DNA of 33,759 nucleotides from JACJYC01 sp964558465 (lineage in GTDB: Bacteria > Bacteroidota > Bacteroidia > Chitinophagales > Saprospiraceae). The stretch is taken from NCBI GenBank assembly GCA_964558465.1, contig CAZLEF010000078.1, positions 1-33,759 on the forward strand. Direction: 5' to 3'. Position numbers and translations under genes: made by a program. The notes under the pieces were generated by a model. It did not search any database and was not told the DNA's origin. It saw only the letters and a program-made list of their open reading frames with translations. This document shows, one piece after another, positions 25,231 through 31,457 of this stretch. Each line of letters starts with the position of its first letter. Within the stretch, counting starts at the first letter, position 1.

Positions 25231-25304
25231 TGGCGGAATAGCCACCTCAAACTATCCCAAACCATTTCAAACTTATTAAAACAAACGGAGGCATAATTCC
25301 GCCA
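25231..25304. repeat. Spaced inverted repeat between the fusion hydrolase and rhomboid genes
   Basis: TGGCGGAAT (25231-25239) is the exact reverse complement of ATTCCGCCA (25296-25304), and CCTC (25245-25248) can pair with GAGG (25288-25291) inside. The intervening stretch is A-rich with repeated AAAC. It starts seven bases after the hydrolase stop and may mark the end of that transcript. Confidence 0.35.
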
Positions 25305-25349
25305 TCAAACGAATGAATCAATTAATTCAACCCTTAATAACTACAACCC

Positions 25350-26180
25350 ATGGAATACACCAGCGCCGCGGGGATTCTCCTGCTCATTGCCAATGGTCTT
25401 TTTACTTATCAGGGACTCCGCCACAGCCGGTTCATGGAAGATTATTGTTTTGAGATCGACGGCATACTGATCGGCAAACAATACAAACGGTTGATCACCT
25501 CAGGGTTCCTGCATGTCAACTGGCTGCATTTTATTTTCAACATGGTTGCATTGATGTCGTTCAGCGACGTGCTGGAACTGGAATTCGGCATTGCCCAATT
25601 TTTTGGACTTTATTTTTTAAGCTTGCTGGGCGGCAGCCTGCTGGCCCTGTACATCCACCGCCACCATGGCGATTATTCGGCGGTGGGGGCCTCGGGCGCG
25701 GTCAGCGGGGTAGTGCTGGCTTTTATCGTACTGTATCCCTATAGTAAAGTTTCCCTGATCTTTTTACCCATCGGCATCACCAGCTGGATCTTCGGCGTGT
25801 TGTACATCCTGGTCTCGATCCTCGGGGTCAAGACCCGGAAAGGCAATATCGGCCACGAAGCCCACCTTGGCGGCGCAGTTACAGGCGTACTCGTCGCGGT
25901 TGCCCTGGCGCCTGACCAGGTGGTCTGGTGGGTGGTTTTTGCCGTCGTTTTGCCGACCGTTTTGTTTCTCATCCTGGTGGTTCGCAACCCGGCTATTTTA
26001 TTGCTCGAAGACTATTGGGGCAGTTTCAAACGCCCTCAACGCCGGGCCAGAATGAGCGTCACCAAAGCCAGCAAACAGGAAATGCTGGACCGTTTATTGG
26101 AGAAGATCCGGAAGCAGGGGATCGAGGGGCTGAGCAAAAAGGAGCGGGAGTTGCTGGAAAAGTTGAAGAATGATCTATAA
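25350..26180 (+). CDS. Rhomboid-family intramembrane serine protease
   Basis: The 276-residue membrane protein has about six or seven hydrophobic helices and the rhomboid signatures: HFIFN (60-64), the catalytic serine in GASG (113-116, Ser115) and the catalytic histidine in HEAHLGG (169-175, His172). Rhomboids cleave single-pass proteins inside the bilayer. The C-terminal cytoplasmic tail (about 235-276), with EMLDRLLEKIRKQGIEGLSKKERELL, is the small helical motif found at the end of many Bacteroidota rhomboids. The start at 25350 is the only ATG close to the first helix. It runs convergent with the ParE-type toxin gene, with only six bases between the stops. Confidence 0.92.
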   Translation: MEYTSAAGILLLIANGLFTYQGLRHSRFMEDYCFEIDGILIGKQYKRLITSGFLHVNWLHFIFNMVALMSFSDVLELEFGIAQFFGLYFLSLLGGSLLALYIHRHHGDYSAVGASGAVSGVVLAFIVLYPYSKVSLIFLPIGITSWIFGVLYILVSILGVKTRKGNIGHEAHLGGAVTGVLVAVALAPDQVVWWVVFAVVLPTVLFLILVVRNPAILLLEDYWGSFKRPQRRARMSVTKASKQEMLDRLLEKIRKQGIEGLSKKERELLEKLKNDL

Positions 26181-26186
26181 GGAAAA

Positions 26187-26474
26187 TCAAAATTCTGTTT
26201 TTCGACGATTATCAAGAATTGCTATGATCTCAACCTCTTTTTGTATTTCATCAATCCTGTAATAGGCGGCGGTTTGACGGGTTATTACGCATTTTCTCAG
26301 CCCGGAAAATTTTTGAGAGGTTGGGAATGCATAGGGCATGGCGCCGATTATTTCTATTGAACGTTCTAACTTATCCAGGAAATTATTGCGAACCCGGTCA
26401 GACCAGTTATGTTCGAGGTATTCGATAAGCTCATGAACCTGATCATATGCTGTTTTGGATAGAAATACCTGCAT
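26187..26474 (-). CDS. ParE/RelE-superfamily toxin
   Basis: The 95-residue product has the RelE/ParE fold pattern: beta-strand MQVFLSKTAY, a long helical section with ELIEYLEHNWSDRVRNNFLDKLERSIEII, then MPYAFPTSQKFSGLRKCVITRQTAAYYRIDE and a terminal strand VEIIAILDNRRKTEF. This arrangement fits the ParE type (gyrase-directed) better than the mRNA-cleaving RelE type, but the target is not proved. It begins three bases after the stop of the antitoxin gene, the usual antitoxin-then-toxin order. Confidence 0.82.
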   Translation of the reverse strand: MQVFLSKTAYDQVHELIEYLEHNWSDRVRNNFLDKLERSIEIIGAMPYAFPTSQKFSGLRKCVITRQTAAYYRIDEIQKEVEIIAILDNRRKTEF

Positions 26475-26477
26475 TTT

Positions 26478-26705
26478 TCAGGTTTTTCGGAATTGTTTGA
26501 AAGCTTCCACAGAAGAAACTCTGCGCCCTTCCTTTAAATCCGTTACCCCTTTTTCGATAATGGATTTTTCCTCCTCGGTTAATTCATCCCAAATATCAAT
26601 CCTCGGTTGCAGGAGGTTTTCAATCTGGATAAGAATGACCTCGTCTTCCACCTCAGCCAGGTATTCAATAATTGCCAACTTCCGTGCTTCCAAACTTGAA
26701 CCCAT
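26478..26705 (-). CDS. Antitoxin partner of the ParE-type toxin
   Basis: This 75-residue acidic, helical protein (LAIIEYLAEVEDEVILIQIENLL, then WDELTEEEKSIIEKGVTDLKEG) matches the small antitoxin-like proteins that precede ParE/RelE toxins in Bacteroidota. It has no obvious DNA-binding ribbon; the C-terminal part (RRVSSVEAFKQF) likely wraps the toxin. The assignment comes mostly from size and from its position three bases ahead of the toxin. Confidence 0.75.
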   Translation of the reverse strand: MGSSLEARKLAIIEYLAEVEDEVILIQIENLLQPRIDIWDELTEEEKSIIEKGVTDLKEGRRVSSVEAFKQFRKT

Positions 26706-26722
26706 GTATGAATATTTTGTTG

Positions 26723-26730
26723 TAAATATA
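26723..26730 (-). promoter_or_regulatory. Candidate -7 box of the ParE-type toxin/antitoxin operon
   Basis: The minus strand reads TATATTTA, seven of eight matching TAnnTTTG, with a TTTA about 19 bases upstream. It lies 18 bases before the antitoxin ATG. Confidence 0.33.
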
Positions 26731-26738
26731 AGACTATA

Positions 26739-27668
26739 TTATTCTTTCTTAAACAAATTCCGCATCCGTTTCTGGTCGAGCGGTTCGGGGATGGGAACGG
26801 TTTCCGACACCTGGTCAAAAAACTTGGGGATATAATGCCATAGTCCGTCCTTGCCGGGTTCGTAGGCTTCGTAGGTGCCATCGGGGAGGTATTGCATGCC
26901 CTGGCCGTATTCGCCGCCCATTTCCACCAGATGGTCGAAGAGGATTTTGTTGTAGGTAGGGTCGAAATTGAGTTTGATGGAAGCTTCGGCGGAATAATCC
27001 AGCACCAACCTGTTTTTGGAAAAATGATTGCCGGCCTCATCCTCACTGGCAAAAACCGGGGCGCCGAATACGGCTTTTCCGTCGCGGAAGGTCAGGACAT
27101 CAATAAGTTTGCGTTTCTGAAAAAATTTGTAGCCGTCGAAGCCGAAGAGCAGGTAATAGGCGCCGCGGGGCGTCTCTACTTGTCGCAGGTTGTAGTAAAG
27201 GGCGCCGTACCATTTGTCGTTGGTCAGAGTGGCTGTTTCCAGGTTGACCTCCTCCATTTCGAATGAGCGATCCACCAGCGGAATAAGCTTCAGATCCGGC
27301 GTATTCATCTGGATAGCGCCGTAATAGCGGTATTCATCCGTATCCACGTACAGTTGCCAGGTAAAGATCCGGAACGTGCTGTCGGCCGGGTACTGGATGG
27401 AAACTGTGCCGAGGCGTTTGAACGGATAATTGAAGGAATTGGGCGTTTTGAGCGTTTCCTTGAGTTTCAGGATCAGGGTGCGGCAGGCCAGGAAGCGGTT
27501 GTCCGGTGTGGAGTCGTTGACAACGGCATAACCCAGCACGGCCAGGGTATCCTCGTAAGTGTTCATCCGTTCCTGGTCCGGGCTCGCGATCAGACCGGCT
27601 TTTTTCTGGGCTTGCAGAGAAAAAAAGAGCAATAATGAAAAAACGCAGAAAACGACAGACCTCTTCAT
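26739..27668 (-). CDS. Secreted protein of unknown function
   Basis: I do not recognise a named domain. The 309-residue product has a clean signal peptide (MKRSVVFCVFSLLLFFSLQAQ), so it is exported. The rest is soluble and mixed alpha/beta, rich in Tyr, Phe and Asp (for example YYNLRQVETPRGAYYLLFGFDGYKFF kept in parts around residues 158-183), and ends in a basic RMRNLFKKE. Similar proteins appear to be common in this phylum, but I cannot assign a role. It follows the DUF3078 gene on the same strand, separated by 163 bases that contain a long perfect inverted repeat. Confidence 0.72.
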   Translation of the reverse strand: MKRSVVFCVFSLLLFFSLQAQKKAGLIASPDQERMNTYEDTLAVLGYAVVNDSTPDNRFLACRTLILKLKETLKTPNSFNYPFKRLGTVSIQYPADSTFRIFTWQLYVDTDEYRYYGAIQMNTPDLKLIPLVDRSFEMEEVNLETATLTNDKWYGALYYNLRQVETPRGAYYLLFGFDGYKFFQKRKLIDVLTFRDGKAVFGAPVFASEDEAGNHFSKNRLVLDYSAEASIKLNFDPTYNKILFDHLVEMGGEYGQGMQYLPDGTYEAYEPGKDGLWHYIPKFFDQVSETVPIPEPLDQKRMRNLFKKE

Positions 27669-27744
27669 GGATGTATTCGGATTATGGGGAATAAACGCGC
27701 GGGAAGGGAGGGAAATTGCGCGGTTCTGACAGGAGTTCGGAATT

Positions 27745-27811
27745 GTTCATTGTGGTTTATTTTTGTTCATGATCGTTGAACCATCATGAACAAAAATAAA
27801 CCACAATGAAC
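27745..27811. repeat. Perfect 29-bp inverted repeat with 9-base loop
   Basis: Bases 27745-27773 are the exact reverse complement of 27783-27811, with the loop CGTTGAACC. Each arm carries GTTCAT (or its complement) at both ends. It begins 20 bases after the stop of the DUF3078 gene and ends 76 bases before the start of the next gene. It is AT-rich and has no flanking T-run that would mark an ordinary terminator. It may be a terminator, a cruciform site or a small palindromic repeat element. Confidence 0.65.
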
Positions 27812-27831
27812 CATTAAGGACCCGGTCAAAA

Positions 27832-28761
27832 CTATTTCTGAATGCTGTAAGACAAGCCCAGCGAATAGTAAGACTGTAATTTTTGGTCTTCAAATTCGGC
27901 GTTCCGCAACCCAAATCCGGCGCCGACACCGATGCCTTTCCAGATCTGGAAGGAAAAAGTATTCAGCCAGGAGTATTCAAGCAGGGTAGGGGTGGTCTCC
28001 TTGTAGGGGATGAACGAGGTCAGGGTGGAAGACCAGTCTACATTTTTGCTGCTAACGACAAAGGTCTTGGTAAAGTCGACCCTGAGTTTTGCTCCCAGGC
28101 CGCCGGAAGATTTTATATCGTCAACCGCCGAAAACGCGTAGTGGTAATTCAGGGGATGAACCACGACCACCAGGCTGGGGCTCGGGTTCCAGGTTGCCCC
28201 TGCGCCAATATCAAACGTTCCCGGGTTCAGGAAACTTTCTACCGAAGTATTCATTTCGCCCAGTATTGAAATGGCGAATTTTTCGCTCAGTTTGATACCC
28301 AGCAGGGAGGAGATATTCAGGATGTCAACCGTGCCGTTGTTGAACAACCCGTCCTTATCCGCGTCGATATCGGCTTTGGTGAGATCGACGTCCTGCCAGC
28401 TTTTGGTGATAATGCCTTTGTTCCGCCAGAATGACTTTCTGGACATTTTGTTGGCGAAGGCCGTAATGCCGATGTTCAGGGAAGAAGACCTCGCGTCCCT
28501 GTTCGGGCTGCTGACCCAGTTGCTGGATTTGTTGAAATCGAAACCGATGGTACCGTTGAGGCCCTTTTTCCAGCCCGACAGAATATCGATTTCGCTGTTG
28601 AGTTTGTTGATCTCGCCCTGAACCGAGTCGACTTTGCCCTGGTACATGGCCCGGACGGCTTCCAGTGCCGATTTTTGAGATTGGAGCGTGTCGAGGTTTT
28701 GGGCTTGCGCCAACTGGGTCGCGAAGGCGAGGATCGTGAGTGTAAAAATGATGTTTTTCAT
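27832..28761 (-). CDS. DUF3078-type outer-membrane beta-barrel protein
   Basis: From the ATG at 28761 the product has 309 residues and a signal peptide (MKNIIFTLTILAFATQLAQAQ); an upstream in-frame ATG at 28875 would put 38 hydrophilic residues before this and is rejected. After a short coiled coil (SQKSALEAVRAMYQGKVDSV) comes the DUF3078 pattern WKKGLNGTIGFDFNKSSNW, then alternating beta-strands with Asp-rich turns (ADIDADKDGLF), ending in YYSLGLSYSIQK. Such proteins are predicted outer-membrane barrels of unknown function. It is transcribed alone or with the following secreted-protein gene; a hairpin separates them. Confidence 0.78.
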   Translation of the reverse strand: MKNIIFTLTILAFATQLAQAQNLDTLQSQKSALEAVRAMYQGKVDSVQGEINKLNSEIDILSGWKKGLNGTIGFDFNKSSNWVSSPNRDARSSSLNIGITAFANKMSRKSFWRNKGIITKSWQDVDLTKADIDADKDGLFNNGTVDILNISSLLGIKLSEKFAISILGEMNTSVESFLNPGTFDIGAGATWNPSPSLVVVVHPLNYHYAFSAVDDIKSSGGLGAKLRVDFTKTFVVSSKNVDWSSTLTSFIPYKETTPTLLEYSWLNTFSFQIWKGIGVGAGFGLRNAEFEDQKLQSYYSLGLSYSIQK

Positions 28762-29093
28762 GGTCGTGTTTTTTGACAGGTAAAGGTAAAAATCTTTAGA
28801 CTTTGGGGGAAGATTCGGGTCACATCCGGCAGGTGGAAAGTTTTTGAGGGTTGAGTCCAACGGCATTTCCTGCAAAATTACCCGGGTTGTCTTTGACGGG
28901 GCCGGAGATGCTTTTGAACCGGTTTGCCTTTAGCCATTTTGTGGAACTTCTAAATGTCCGTTAACGGTGCAAAGGTGAGGCGGGCGGGACGCTTGAATAC
29001 GGGGAGCCTGGGCGAGTGAAGGCACTAAATCAGATCAATTCTTGTTATTAATTCAATTATGTATTAATTTTGTTATTGAAAACATTTTACAAA
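28762..29093. other. Intergenic region between the DUF3078 and VapBC-type genes
   Basis: These 332 bases lie between divergent genes. The minus strand at 28788-28781 reads TACCTTTA, a seven-of-eight -7 match 20 bases before the DUF3078 start. A CACCTTTG-like box lies further up near 28967-28974. The right end becomes AT-rich and holds the VapBC promoter. I find no protein-coding or RNA gene in the middle. Confidence 0.45.
29042..29072 (+). promoter_or_regulatory. Promoter and likely operator of the VapBC-type operon
   Basis: TTG at 29042-29044 and TAATTTTG at 29065-29072 are separated by 20 bases, a full match to the Bacteroidota promoter pattern. The direct repeat TATTAATT occurs at 29046-29053 and 29062-29069, one copy inside the spacer and one overlapping the -7 box, a placement suited to autoregulation by the antitoxin-toxin complex. 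Confidence 0.5.
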
Positions 29094-29312
29094 ATGAGCA
29101 CGCTTGCATTGTTTTCTAAATTTGAAAGTTTACCGGAGCCCTTAAAAAAACAGGTTCTGGACTACATCGAATTTCTATTAAGCAGGGAAAAAAAAGCCTC
29201 AAAGGAATCTGAGCAACCCAATATAAAGTCGGGTTTCGGCGGTGCAAAAGGTATGTTCGTTATGTCCCCCGACTTTGACGAACCGCTCGAGGATTTCAAA
29301 GAATATATGTGA
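29094..29312 (+). CDS. DUF2281-type VapB-like antitoxin
   Basis: From the ATG at 29094 the product has 72 residues. The pattern LFSKFESLPEPLKKQVLDYIEFLLSR is the helical N-terminal module of DUF2281 antitoxins. The C-terminal GFGGAKGMFVMSPDFDEPLEDFKEYM is the flexible toxin-binding tail usual for this family. An in-frame ATG at 29070 would lie within the promoter and is rejected. The stop overlaps the start of the PIN-domain gene by four bases, indicating translational coupling. Confidence 0.82.
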   Translation: MSTLALFSKFESLPEPLKKQVLDYIEFLLSREKKASKESEQPNIKSGFGGAKGMFVMSPDFDEPLEDFKEYM

Positions 29313-29698
29313 GTATGCCCCTACTGTTGGATACGCATGCTATCATCTGGTATTTGGAAGGTGATAAACAACTTTCAGAAATAGCCAGGAAACGGCTTGA
29401 TGACCAAAGTGAACGCCGTTGTGTGAGTGTCATTTCAATTTGGGAAATAGCCGTCAAAATAAATGTTGGCAAATTAGAGATCAAGAAACCGTTTGATGGA
29501 TTGGAACGATTTTTAATTGCCAATGCTTTTGAATGGCTTCCATTAAATTTTGAACACGCTCAGAGTTACCTGAATTTGCCTCTAGTTCATCGTGACCCTT
29601 TCGACCGAATGCTCATTGCCCAGGCAATCACCGAAGGACTTACGATTGTGACGCGTGATCCACATTTTCCAGATTACGGTATTCCCATTTTGTGGTAA
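29309..29698 (+). CDS. VapC-type PIN-domain ribonuclease toxin
   Basis: The 129-residue product starts with MSMPLLLDTHAIIWYLEGD, the standard PIN-domain opening with Asp8. Other acidic active-site residues are Glu46 (SIWEIAVK), Asp96/Asp99 in HRDPFDRMLIAQA and Asp117 in TRDPHF. This is the set needed to bind Mg or Mn and cut RNA. A GTG at 29309 gives the four-base GTGA overlap with the antitoxin; an ATG at 29315 is an alternative. It is convergent with the methyltransferase gene. The base composition of this pair is more AT-rich than most neighbours, consistent with recent arrival. Confidence 0.9.
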   Translation: MSMPLLLDTHAIIWYLEGDKQLSEIARKRLDDQSERRCVSVISIWEIAVKINVGKLEIKKPFDGLERFLIANAFEWLPLNFEHAQSYLNLPLVHRDPFDRMLIAQAITEGLTIVTRDPHFPDYGIPILW

Positions 29699-29725
29699 TA
29701 TAAAGCTATGAGCGAATTCCACCGT

Positions 29726-29815
29726 CTCCTTCGACGCGGCTCAGGAGCCTAACCGTCCACCGTCCGCCCCACGCCGGCGGCGTGGCTCGTGCCTCGCACC
29801 AGGCGGATAAATCTA
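29726..29815 (+). repeat. Composite intergenic repeat, copy B, with three-way-junction core
   Basis: A hairpin CTCC (29726-29729) / GGAG (29744-29747) encloses TTCGACGCGGCTCA. Then TCCGCCCC (29763-29770) and GGCGGATAAATCTA (29802-29815) recur as in copy A. TCCGCC (29763-29768) can pair with GGCGGA (29802-29807), enclosing the arms CCACGCC-GGC-GGCGTGG (29769-29785) and GTGC-CTC-GCAC (29789-29799), a three-way junction. Confidence 0.55.
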
Positions 29816-29841
29816 CTCCAAAGGAGTCCTATGGACCGTCC

Positions 29842-29882
29842 ACCGTAGGCCGTCTACCGTCTACCGTAGGCCGTCTACCGTC
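29842..29882. repeat. Tandem 21-base repeat, two copies
   Basis: A 20-base unit beginning ACCGTAGGCCGTCTACCGTC occurs exactly at 29842-29861 and 29863-29882, giving a 21-base period. Partial copies of ACCGTCC lie just before and after. It ends next to the stop of the methyltransferase gene (29886). Confidence 0.7.
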
Positions 29883-29885
29883 CAC

Positions 29886-30767
29886 CTACCCCTTCTCCCC
29901 ACTCACCAGATAATACCCAAAATGCCGCCGGTTCAACCCCATGATCATACCCAGCGCGGGGGCAAGGGCGTTGTTTTTCCGTTCCCGGGCGAGGTGGCGG
30001 GTTTCTTTCTTTTTCCAGATATCCCATAAAAATTGTAAGGTAACAAATGGAATATGCGCAAAAGACGGCGCTACCCGCCAACTGATGTCCTCCACACGGA
30101 TATTCCGGAAGCCGGCCTGCTTCAATTCTGGTACAAACAATTGGATATCGGCCAATTCCTGCAAAGCCCAGCAATCCATGTTTTTTCGATAGATTTTGTG
30201 CAGCCACCCGGGCAAGGATCGGGAATGATTCCGGAATCCGTCGGCTATCACGAACCTGACGCCCGGCTTCAGGACCCGATACAACTCCCGTACAAAATCC
30301 GTTTTGCCGGCGCCCTTGGCGTAACAGGCGCTTTCGAGGGCAAAAGCCGCATCAGCGGTATTTTCGGATATCGGTAAAGCGGTATAGTCGGATTCTATCA
30401 ATTGCACCTTTTCCGTGAGACCTTCATCCGCCGTCAGTTGATTGCCGAATGATACCTGCCAGGGTGTGATGGTAAAACCGTAAAACTGCCCGCCAGGCAA
30501 CTCGCGGGCCATTTGCCGGGAAGCCGCGCCGAGGCCGCAGCCCAGGTCGAGCACCAGCGGATCAGGGTGGTTTTTTATTTCCAGGCGGTGCATCACCTCC
30601 CGGTTCAACTGCCTGAGCAGGGCCGGCCGGTTGAACGGGTTCATGCCCCATTTGAAGAATCCGAAGTGCATGTTGAAGGCTTTGTCCCAGTATGCATAGT
30701 CGAGGCCAGCCTCCTCGAAATACCGGATGATGTCCTGTTGGGCGGTGGATTGGATGGTACTCGTCAT
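29886..30767 (-). CDS. SAM-dependent methyltransferase (tocopherol/sterol-methyltransferase-like)
   Basis: The 293-residue product has the class I methyltransferase core: YWDKAFNMHFGFFKWG (26-41), the SAM-binding motif I VLDLGCGLGAASRQMA (72-87), the acidic LIESDYTALPISENTADAAF later in the core, and VLKPGVRFVIADGF. The early W/H-G-F block and the motif arrangement resemble the sterol-, cyclopropane- and gamma-tocopherol-type enzymes that methylate lipid-soluble small molecules. The C-terminal part (WLHKIYRKNMDCWALQELADI, WKKKETRHLARERKNNALAP) suits such a group. The substrate is not readable. It is a single gene after a long AT-rich inverted repeat. Confidence 0.85.
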   Translation of the reverse strand: MTSTIQSTAQQDIIRYFEEAGLDYAYWDKAFNMHFGFFKWGMNPFNRPALLRQLNREVMHRLEIKNHPDPLVLDLGCGLGAASRQMARELPGGQFYGFTITPWQVSFGNQLTADEGLTEKVQLIESDYTALPISENTADAAFALESACYAKGAGKTDFVRELYRVLKPGVRFVIADGFRNHSRSLPGWLHKIYRKNMDCWALQELADIQLFVPELKQAGFRNIRVEDISWRVAPSFAHIPFVTLQFLWDIWKKKETRHLARERKNNALAPALGMIMGLNRRHFGYYLVSGEKG

Positions 30768-30808
30768 CAGGTAGGTTTTTGGGTATAACGGCGAAGGCCA
30801 AGATTTTG

Positions 30809-30844
30809 TTTCATTATTTTCAATAAATTTTGAAAATAATGAAA
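30809..30844. terminator. Perfect 15-bp AT-rich inverted repeat upstream of the methyltransferase
   Basis: TTTCATTATTTTCAA at 30809-30823 is the exact reverse complement of 30830-30844, with a six-base loop TAAATT. It lies 55 bases after the stop of the 163-residue gene and 41 bases before the methyltransferase start, all on the minus strand. It may end the first transcript or act as an operator for the second. Confidence 0.45.
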
Positions 30845-30898
30845 AATCAAATTTCTTTTATAAAAAGAAGGAAGAATAGGGTGGAGGGCAAGACTATA

Positions 30899-31390
30899 CT
30901 ATGGTTTGAACATCGCCCTGAAAGCTTCCGGGTCATCCAACACAAATGTACAAGGGATCTCCTCGTGTTTAACTTTCCAGATTCCCTTCTGGCTGGGGAC
31001 CAGGATGGTCAGGGTAATAAGGGATTCCTTCCGGATAAAACCCATTGCATCTTCGTCCATAAGGACATCGAACCGAGTGATGCCTTTGTTGAGTCGGGTT
31101 GAGTAACTGGTCTGGATGGATTCATCGTCCGATGCGATAGTAAACGCTGTGAAATAGCCGGAAAACCGGACCTTACAGGCATTTTTCAGCCTTATATTTA
31201 AAGCGCCGATAACCGTAATTTTCAGGAACAGGTAGCCGTTCACCTCAAGGGTTTTGGCGAACAGTTCATTATCCTCGTTGTCAGCGACCCGATTGCCCTT
31301 GAAATTCAGGATTTCGCGGGTGATCATTTTGTCGGTTTCGTCATTCAGTTGTTGGGGGTTGAAGAATGGCTGGCTCATTTTACAGTACAT
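30899..31390 (-). CDS. Small cytoplasmic protein of unknown function
   Basis: I do not recognise a family. The 163-residue product has no signal peptide or membrane segment. It is mostly beta-strands with charged turns, with LKITVIGALNIRLKNACKVRF in the middle and an acidic-basic tail ending AFRAMFKP. An ATG at 31378 (MSQPFF) is an alternative start four codons in. A TATTTTTG box 26 bases before the longer start supports transcription from here. It lies between the 496-residue secreted gene and the methyltransferase on the same strand. Confidence 0.68.
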   Translation of the reverse strand: MYCKMSQPFFNPQQLNDETDKMITREILNFKGNRVADNEDNELFAKTLEVNGYLFLKITVIGALNIRLKNACKVRFSGYFTAFTIASDDESIQTSYSTRLNKGITRFDVLMDEDAMGFIRKESLITLTILVPSQKGIWKVKHEEIPCTFVLDDPEAFRAMFKP

Positions 31391-31415
31391 GGTTTGGTTT
31401 TATTAAACGGCAGAT

Positions 31416-31423
31416 CAAAAATA
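31416..31423 (-). promoter_or_regulatory. Candidate -7 box for the 163-residue gene
   Basis: The minus strand reads TATTTTTG, an exact TAnnTTTG match. A TTG lies about 24 bases upstream, slightly long for a -33 element. It sits in the gap after the 496-residue gene, so the two genes probably have separate promoters. Confidence 0.35.
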
Positions 31424-31457
31424 AGTAAAAAACGTTACCCTTGCACCCAACCGGGGT

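Noticed and set aside
28762..28875. Upstream start for the DUF3078 gene
   Set aside because: The extra 38 residues are hydrophilic and would mask the signal peptide; the ATG at 28761 fits an exported protein.
26187..29698. A defence island or integrative element around the two toxin-antitoxin pairs
   Set aside because: No integrase, attachment repeat, restriction or other defence gene is seen; the genes between the pairs look like ordinary envelope proteins.
29842..29882. Possible CRISPR array
   Set aside because: Only two units with a one-base gap and no spacers; it is a tandem repeat and no cas genes are present.
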